Source: Verrucomicrobiaceae bacterium (GTDB taxonomy: Bacteria > Verrucomicrobiota > Verrucomicrobiia > Verrucomicrobiales > Verrucomicrobiaceae). From it: a DNA stretch of 59,245 bases. The notes beneath the pieces were generated by a model. The model was not told the DNA's origin. It ran no database searches and saw only the letters and a program-made list of their open reading frames with translations. Positions within the stretch are counted from its first letter, which is position 1, and each line of letters opens with the position of its first letter. The stretch lies in assembly GCA_024232965.1 (NCBI GenBank), contig JACKQF010000014.1, positions 1 to 59,245 on the forward strand. The letters are read 5' to 3'. Position numbers and translations under genes: made by a program. Below, piece by piece: positions 54,858 through 59,245 of this stretch.

Positions 54858-55493
54858 ATGGCAGAATCCGCACCTCAAAAACGCTTCCGCACCTTGCTCA
54901 TCCTCGGTGCCCCGGGCAGTGGCAAAGGCACCCAAGGCAAGGTCCTCGGCAGCGTCCCACGTTTTCATCATCTCGCCTGTGGTGATGTCTTTCGCTCCCT
55001 CGACACCCGGACCGCACTCGGGCAGCAGTTTGTCGAGTACTCCAGCCGTGGCGAACTGGTCCCCGACGACCTGACCGTCCAACTCTGGCGCGGCAATATC
55101 AATCAGCGTGTCGAAGGCCACATCTTCAAGCCTGAAATCGATCTCCTCGTGCTCGACGGCATCCCGCGCAATGTGGAGCAGGCCCGCCTCATGGAGGAAG
55201 ACATCGACGTCCTCCAGGTCTTCCATCTTTCCTGCCCGGACCGCACCGAATTGGCCCGCCGCCTGCGCAAGCGTGCACTCAAAGACAATCGCTTTGACGA
55301 CGCCAACGAGACCGTCATCCAAAATCGCTTTGCCACCTACGAGGCAGAAACCAAGCCAATCCTCGACTACTACACCAAGGCACGCACCACCGAGATCGAC
55401 GCGAGCCAAGCTCCCGCCAAGGTCCTCTACGACATCCTCGCCGGCATCATGAAGCTGCCCGCCTGGAAGGAAATCGAACAGATGCGAGTCTAA
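54858..55493 (+). CDS. Adenylate-kinase-like nucleoside monophosphate kinase
   Basis: The 211-residue product has the P-loop GAPGSGKGTQ (about 17-26), the NMP-binding HLACGDVFR, DGIPRNVEQA (normally DGFPR) and the DNRFDDANETVIQNRF lid-side segment with DYY near the end. The length fits adenylate kinase, but the lid is short and lacks cysteines. It may be adenylate kinase or a UMP/CMP-type relative. The fmt gene starts only three bases after its stop, indicating one transcript. Confidence 0.88.
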   Translation: MAESAPQKRFRTLLILGAPGSGKGTQGKVLGSVPRFHHLACGDVFRSLDTRTALGQQFVEYSSRGELVPDDLTVQLWRGNINQRVEGHIFKPEIDLLVLDGIPRNVEQARLMEEDIDVLQVFHLSCPDRTELARRLRKRALKDNRFDDANETVIQNRFATYEAETKPILDYYTKARTTEIDASQAPAKVLYDILAGIMKLPAWKEIEQMRV

Positions 55494-55496
55494 CCC

Positions 55497-56444
55497 ATGC
55501 GCGTGCTCTTCATCGGCACTGGCGAAATCGGCCTGCCCACACTCCAATGGCTGCTCGATAGCGGAAAACACCAAGTCACCGCCGTCGTCACCCAGCCGGA
55601 CAAGCCTGTCGGGCGCAAGCTCGTCCTCACCCCGCCCGCCACGAAAACGATGGCGCTGGCCGCAGGACTGCCCGTGCTTCAACCGCAAAAAATCCGCCAC
55701 GCCCTCGAAGAGCTCAGCCCCTACGCAGGAGACATCGCCATCGTCGCCGCCTACGGGCAGATCCTCCCCGCCGCAGTGCTCAACCTGCCAAGGCTCGGCT
55801 GCCTCAACGTCCACACCTCCATTCTCCCCCGTTATCGCGGTGCCTCCCCCATCCAGGCCGCCATTCGCGAGGGCGATGCCGAGTCCGGCGTCACCATCAT
55901 GTACATGGATGAAGGGCTCGATACCGGCGATGTCCTCCTGACCGAGCGCACCCCTATCACCCCCGAAGACACTGGTGGCAGCCTGCACGATCGGCTCGCC
56001 AGCATGGCCCCCGCCTGCATTGAGCGGGCACTCGATCTCCTGGAAAAAGGCACCGCCCCGCGCATTCCGCAGGACCCCACGTTCGCCACGCATTGTGGGA
56101 AGCTCCTGCGCGAGGACGGCCGCATCGACTGGAACAGCAGCGCAAAAAACATCGCCCGGCTCATCCGCGCCTACACCCCCTGGCCCGGCACCTTCACCAC
56201 GCTCAGCGATGAAGCCACGGCCACCCGGACCTACAAAGTGCATCGCGCCACCGCCATTGATACGGCCAGCGGTTGCCCCGTCCCCGGCACCATCCTCAGC
56301 AGCACCGGCCACCTCCACATCGCTACTGGCAGCGGCATCCTCAGCATCGAAGAAATCCAAGCCGAAGGCGGCAAGCGACTCCCCACCACCGACTTCCTCC
56401 GTGGCCACCCACTCGAAGTCGGCAAACGCTTCGGCGAGTCCTGA
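55497..56444 (+). CDS. fmt: Methionyl-tRNA formyltransferase
   Basis: The 315-residue product has the formyltransferase core: VAAYGQILP, then LNVHTSILPRYRGASPIQ with catalytic Asn and His, and MDEGLDTGDVLL with the catalytic Asp. A C-terminal OB-fold-like domain (about 210-315) fits tRNA binding. It formylates initiator Met-tRNA using 10-formyl-tetrahydrofolate. It overlaps in function with the peptide deformylase at 15.5 kb, but the genes are not adjacent. Confidence 0.95.
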   Translation: MRVLFIGTGEIGLPTLQWLLDSGKHQVTAVVTQPDKPVGRKLVLTPPATKTMALAAGLPVLQPQKIRHALEELSPYAGDIAIVAAYGQILPAAVLNLPRLGCLNVHTSILPRYRGASPIQAAIREGDAESGVTIMYMDEGLDTGDVLLTERTPITPEDTGGSLHDRLASMAPACIERALDLLEKGTAPRIPQDPTFATHCGKLLREDGRIDWNSSAKNIARLIRAYTPWPGTFTTLSDEATATRTYKVHRATAIDTASGCPVPGTILSSTGHLHIATGSGILSIEEIQAEGGKRLPTTDFLRGHPLEVGKRFGES

Positions 56445-56445
56445 A

Positions 56446-57504
56446 TCAAGCCGCCGCGACCCAAGTGCGCGCGTAGTGATGTGCAAGTCGCAACTTCTGC
56501 GCCACGCGGATCGAGATCACAAAGGGATACAACTGTGCTTCGCCCATGCTGTTCGAGATCTCATTCAACACCGTAGAGACACACATCCAGCGCTGCAGCA
56601 GCGCCAGGAATTCCCCATCCGCTAGACCCGATTGAGGCAGTGCCGCAGGCAGCGTCCCCGCGTCCCCAGGCAGCATCACCAGCGGCAGCGCAATGTGTTT
56701 CACCTCGATGCCCAGTCCTTCGCAGGTCTCCAGTCCATCCACGATCTGTAGATAGTGCGACCACGTCTCCGCCCAGTCTTCCCAAGGATGGGAGGCGGCG
56801 TAGGCGCTGATGTAGTTTTGCTCCCAACCATTCACGTTTCCCCGCTCATAGTGGGCGCCCAAAGCCGCCGCATAGTCCAGCCACTCATCGCCAAACCTCT
56901 CCCGAAACGCTAACCGCTGTGGATCCTCCCACGGCAACTCCGATAAAAACCGCTGCCACAAATAGTGCCCACTCTCGTGTCGAAAGTGCCCCAGCAAAGT
57001 CCGGCTGCGCTCTCCCAATTGCTGCCGATTGATCTGGCGGTAGGTATCATCGGCCTCTTCCAGGTTCACCGTGATCACCCCATTCAGATGCCCCATCGTC
57101 ACCTCCGGATTCGAAACCGAGCTGACGATGTCAAAGGCCAGCCCGTTCTTCGCGTCAGCCGCCTTCGACGGCAAAGAAATCCCCAAACTCAGCAGAGTAT
57201 ACATCAACCGATGCTTCGCCGTTTCCATCCGCGCCCACAGAGACACATTGCGCTTTACGCCCAGGTCGGGGATCGTCCGATTCATCTGGCAGGCCACACA
57301 GAGCATCGCCTTATCCTTCGACGGCAGCAGCCAGTTGCAGACCGCATACTTCAACCCGTTGTCACAGCGCCGCCAATCGCCCTCCAGGCGCACACGCCTC
57401 ATCGCGCGCCCAATCGGATCATAGCCCACTTCTCCCCCACACTTCAGGCACTTGAAGCTACCGAAAAACAGGACATTACCGCAATCACAGGTGAATCTTT
57501 GCAT
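56446..57504 (-). CDS. Putative zinc-binding metallopeptidase (Peptidase_Mx-like)
   Basis: The 352-residue product starts with a zinc ribbon (CDCGN, then CLKCGG) and a second cysteine pair (CVACQ). HFRHESGHYLW near residue 176 is an HExxH-type zinc site, and HPWEDWAETWSHYLQ carries a plausible third ligand Glu. This layout matches a family of putative zinc-binding peptidases. No signal peptide is visible. Convergent with fmt, with one base between stops. Confidence 0.88.
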   Translation of the reverse strand: MQRFTCDCGNVLFFGSFKCLKCGGEVGYDPIGRAMRRVRLEGDWRRCDNGLKYAVCNWLLPSKDKAMLCVACQMNRTIPDLGVKRNVSLWARMETAKHRLMYTLLSLGISLPSKAADAKNGLAFDIVSSVSNPEVTMGHLNGVITVNLEEADDTYRQINRQQLGERSRTLLGHFRHESGHYLWQRFLSELPWEDPQRLAFRERFGDEWLDYAAALGAHYERGNVNGWEQNYISAYAASHPWEDWAETWSHYLQIVDGLETCEGLGIEVKHIALPLVMLPGDAGTLPAALPQSGLADGEFLALLQRWMCVSTVLNEISNSMGEAQLYPFVISIRVAQKLRLAHHYARTWVAAA

Positions 57505-57581
57505 AGATGAGAAGACCGATCCAAACCGACCTCACCCTCACATCGCCCCATTCCCGCCTCATGTCACGCAATGGTTGGGCA

Positions 57582-59126
57582 TTACACGGCCATCCCGATC
57601 ATCGCCGCCCGGGCATCCTTTGCCTTCGGATTCATCGCCGTCAGACTGCTCAGGAATGAGATCGTCACCCCATCACCTTCAAATTTGCAGGTCACCTTAT
57701 CGCTATGCGGCGTCTCGTAATAGCGCCAAGTCATCACCAAAGTGTTGTTATCCTCCCAGCCCGCACTCGCTGCGATCTTTGACACGGGCACCCCTGATGG
57801 AGCTCCGCCCGAAATCAGGCGCGGCGGCGTGCCCGGCACCGCTGCCTCACCACGCAGCCAAGCCCCGAAACCACAGGTCACCTTATTCCCATCCGCCTTA
57901 AAGACCAACTTCTCGGCCTCAAACCCAAACGACACCGTCTTGACACCCAGATCGTTTTTCTCCAGTCGGAACTCCTTGTTCACCGCCATCGGCGACGTCT
58001 TCTGACCCTTTGTCGGTGCCAGTTGCAGTTCATCCAGCCGAGCCGTCAGGGCAGGAACCGCCGCCGCCCCTTCAAAAGCAGGAAGCAAATGCTGCCAGAC
58101 GAGATCCAACTGACCCTGCATGTTCTTGTTCTCGCTCGTCATCACGATCACCGCATCCTGATCAGGCAAAACGATGGTGAACTGGCCAAAGGCACCATCC
58201 CCTCGGAATGCTGTGCCTTGGCAGCGCCAGAACTGGTAACCATAGCCCTGCAGCCAATCATTCTTCGCCTTCGGACGATCCGGCTTATCGCCGCCCGGTT
58301 GCTGCACATGAAACCGCGTCGCCTCCTCCACCCAGGCAGCAGGCACGATTTGCTTCCCCTTCCACTGCCCCTTTTGCAACAGCAATTGACCAAACTTCGC
58401 CAGGCCTTCCGTCTGAATGCTCAAACCCCAGCCGCCCGTATTGATCCCACGCGGACAGGCCTCCCAGCGCATCCCAGAAATCCCCAGCGGCATGAAAAGA
58501 CGCGGCGTCAGGTAATCCAGCACCGTCTGCCCCGTCACCTTTTGCACGATCGCAGAGCACATGTACGTGGCCACACTGTTGTAAATGAAGTCCGTCCCGG
58601 GCTCGTGCGAGATCTCCTGCGCCAGGAACGTCCGCACCCAGTTTTCGGTGCCGACCACCTTACCCGTCGGCTCCTTCTCATTGCCCGGCGTCATGGTCAG
58701 CAGATGCTTCACCTTCATCGCCGCCAGGTTGTCACTGATCTTCTCTGGCAGATCATCAGGAAAAAACGAGATCACCTGATCCTCCACCGTCAGTTTCCCC
58801 TCCGCCACCGCCAGACCCACGGCCGTGGAGGTAAAGCTCTTGCTCATCGAGTACATCGTATGCACAAACTGCGGCCCATACGGGTCCCACCATCCTTCGA
58901 CGATTACCTTCCCATGGCGCAAGATCATGAGGCTGTGCAGTTCGATCTCCGCCGTATCGATCGCATCCAGAAAGGCCATGATCCCAGCCTCAGAAACCCC
59001 GGCCTCCAGCGCCGTGCCACGAGGCAAAAGCACGCCCGGAGACTCCGCCAAACCTCGCGGCCCCCAAAGACCCAAGGTGGAAAGACTGACGTGCTTCAGA
59101 AACGAGCGGCGGGACGAGTTCATCAT
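57582..59126 (-). CDS. Tat-exported serine hydrolase, class C beta-lactamase-like
   Basis: The 514-residue product starts MMNSSRRSFLKH, a twin-arginine signal. MYSMSKSF contains the S-x-x-K active site, YNS the tyrosine motif, and the mid region (LTPRLFMPLGISGMRWEACP, GWGLSIQTEGLAKFGQLLL) is typical of the serine beta-lactamase/esterase (PF00144) family. An extra C-terminal beta domain (about 390-514) is present. It may be an esterase or peptidase rather than an antibiotic-resistance enzyme. The ATG at 59126 fits the Tat motif better than the frame start at 59201. It is the last gene in the window. Confidence 0.87.
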   Translation of the reverse strand: MMNSSRRSFLKHVSLSTLGLWGPRGLAESPGVLLPRGTALEAGVSEAGIMAFLDAIDTAEIELHSLMILRHGKVIVEGWWDPYGPQFVHTMYSMSKSFTSTAVGLAVAEGKLTVEDQVISFFPDDLPEKISDNLAAMKVKHLLTMTPGNEKEPTGKVVGTENWVRTFLAQEISHEPGTDFIYNSVATYMCSAIVQKVTGQTVLDYLTPRLFMPLGISGMRWEACPRGINTGGWGLSIQTEGLAKFGQLLLQKGQWKGKQIVPAAWVEEATRFHVQQPGGDKPDRPKAKNDWLQGYGYQFWRCQGTAFRGDGAFGQFTIVLPDQDAVIVMTSENKNMQGQLDLVWQHLLPAFEGAAAVPALTARLDELQLAPTKGQKTSPMAVNKEFRLEKNDLGVKTVSFGFEAEKLVFKADGNKVTCGFGAWLRGEAAVPGTPPRLISGGAPSGVPVSKIAASAGWEDNNTLVMTWRYYETPHSDKVTCKFEGDGVTISFLSSLTAMNPKAKDARAAMIGMAV

Positions 59127-59245
59127 CAGCCGATGTTTCAAGATTTGCCGAACGAACACAAGCTCGAAAGCAAATCCGGGAGCCCAAGAGGTCGAGGCCA
59201 TCTCAACAGCTGGGATGGGGGCAGCACACCCGTTTTGCCGAAGCC

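Noticed and set aside
54729..56486. A 585-codon minus-strand frame opposite the kinase and fmt
   Set aside because: It overlaps two well-supported genes and lacks any family motif.

Overview
The window looks like a chromosomal segment of a Verrucomicrobiota bacterium, probably Verrucomicrobiaceae-like. The evidence is protein content only: many secreted type I sulfatases, a DUF1549/DUF1553 protein with a CxxCH motif, Gfo/Idh/MocA oxidoreductase, FG-GAP/VCBS and PQQ-like propeller proteins, PEP-CTERM proteins, and a giant SdrD-B/DUF11 protein whose C-terminus resembles the verrucomicrobial TIGR02597 family. I found no rRNA, tRNA, CRISPR array or transposase.

Layout. 1-3.0 kb: two tandemly duplicated SUMF1-fold lipoproteins and a DUF4384-like lipoprotein, in a field of short palindromic (REP-like) repeats. 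3.0-11.9 kb: seven minus-strand genes (propeller glycosidase-like protein, sulfatase, GntR/FadR-type regulator, VCBS protein, DapA/NanA-family lyase, GxxExxY protein, BNR sialidase). Two near-identical palindromes precede the regulator and the VCBS-lyase pair. The GxxExxY gene lies between 29-bp inverted repeats, and one of these repeats encodes the signal-peptide core of the sialidase. 12-14.7 kb: a LamG-like protein and a second sulfatase. 14.7-33.8 kb: mostly housekeeping or ordinary genes (YebC, peptide deformylase, DEDDh exonuclease, GalE, TrpB, YbgC thioesterase, Smr, long-form IspG, dipeptidase, bPH2), mixed with secreted proteins of poorly known function.

33.8-53.1 kb is the most unusual part. 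It holds a PEP-CTERM gene broken by one in-frame TAA, a giant secreted protein of about 5,339 residues (propeller-like head, 3 putative Ig domains, 21 SdrD-B-like domains, 7 DUF11 domains, 3 more SdrD-B-like domains, TIGR02597-like tail), and an intact PEP-CTERM gene. 53.2-59.2 kb: a plus-strand run of membrane protein, glycosyltransferase 9, adenylate-kinase-like kinase and Fmt, then a minus-strand zinc peptidase and a Tat-exported serine hydrolase.

How it fits together. The first 15 kb suggests capture and breakdown of sulfated or sialylated glycans by exported enzymes, with a FadR-type regulator controlling part of the locus. The giant protein looks like a surface or extracellular stalk built by repeat duplication. 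Functions are inferred from sequence features read by eye; no database search was run.
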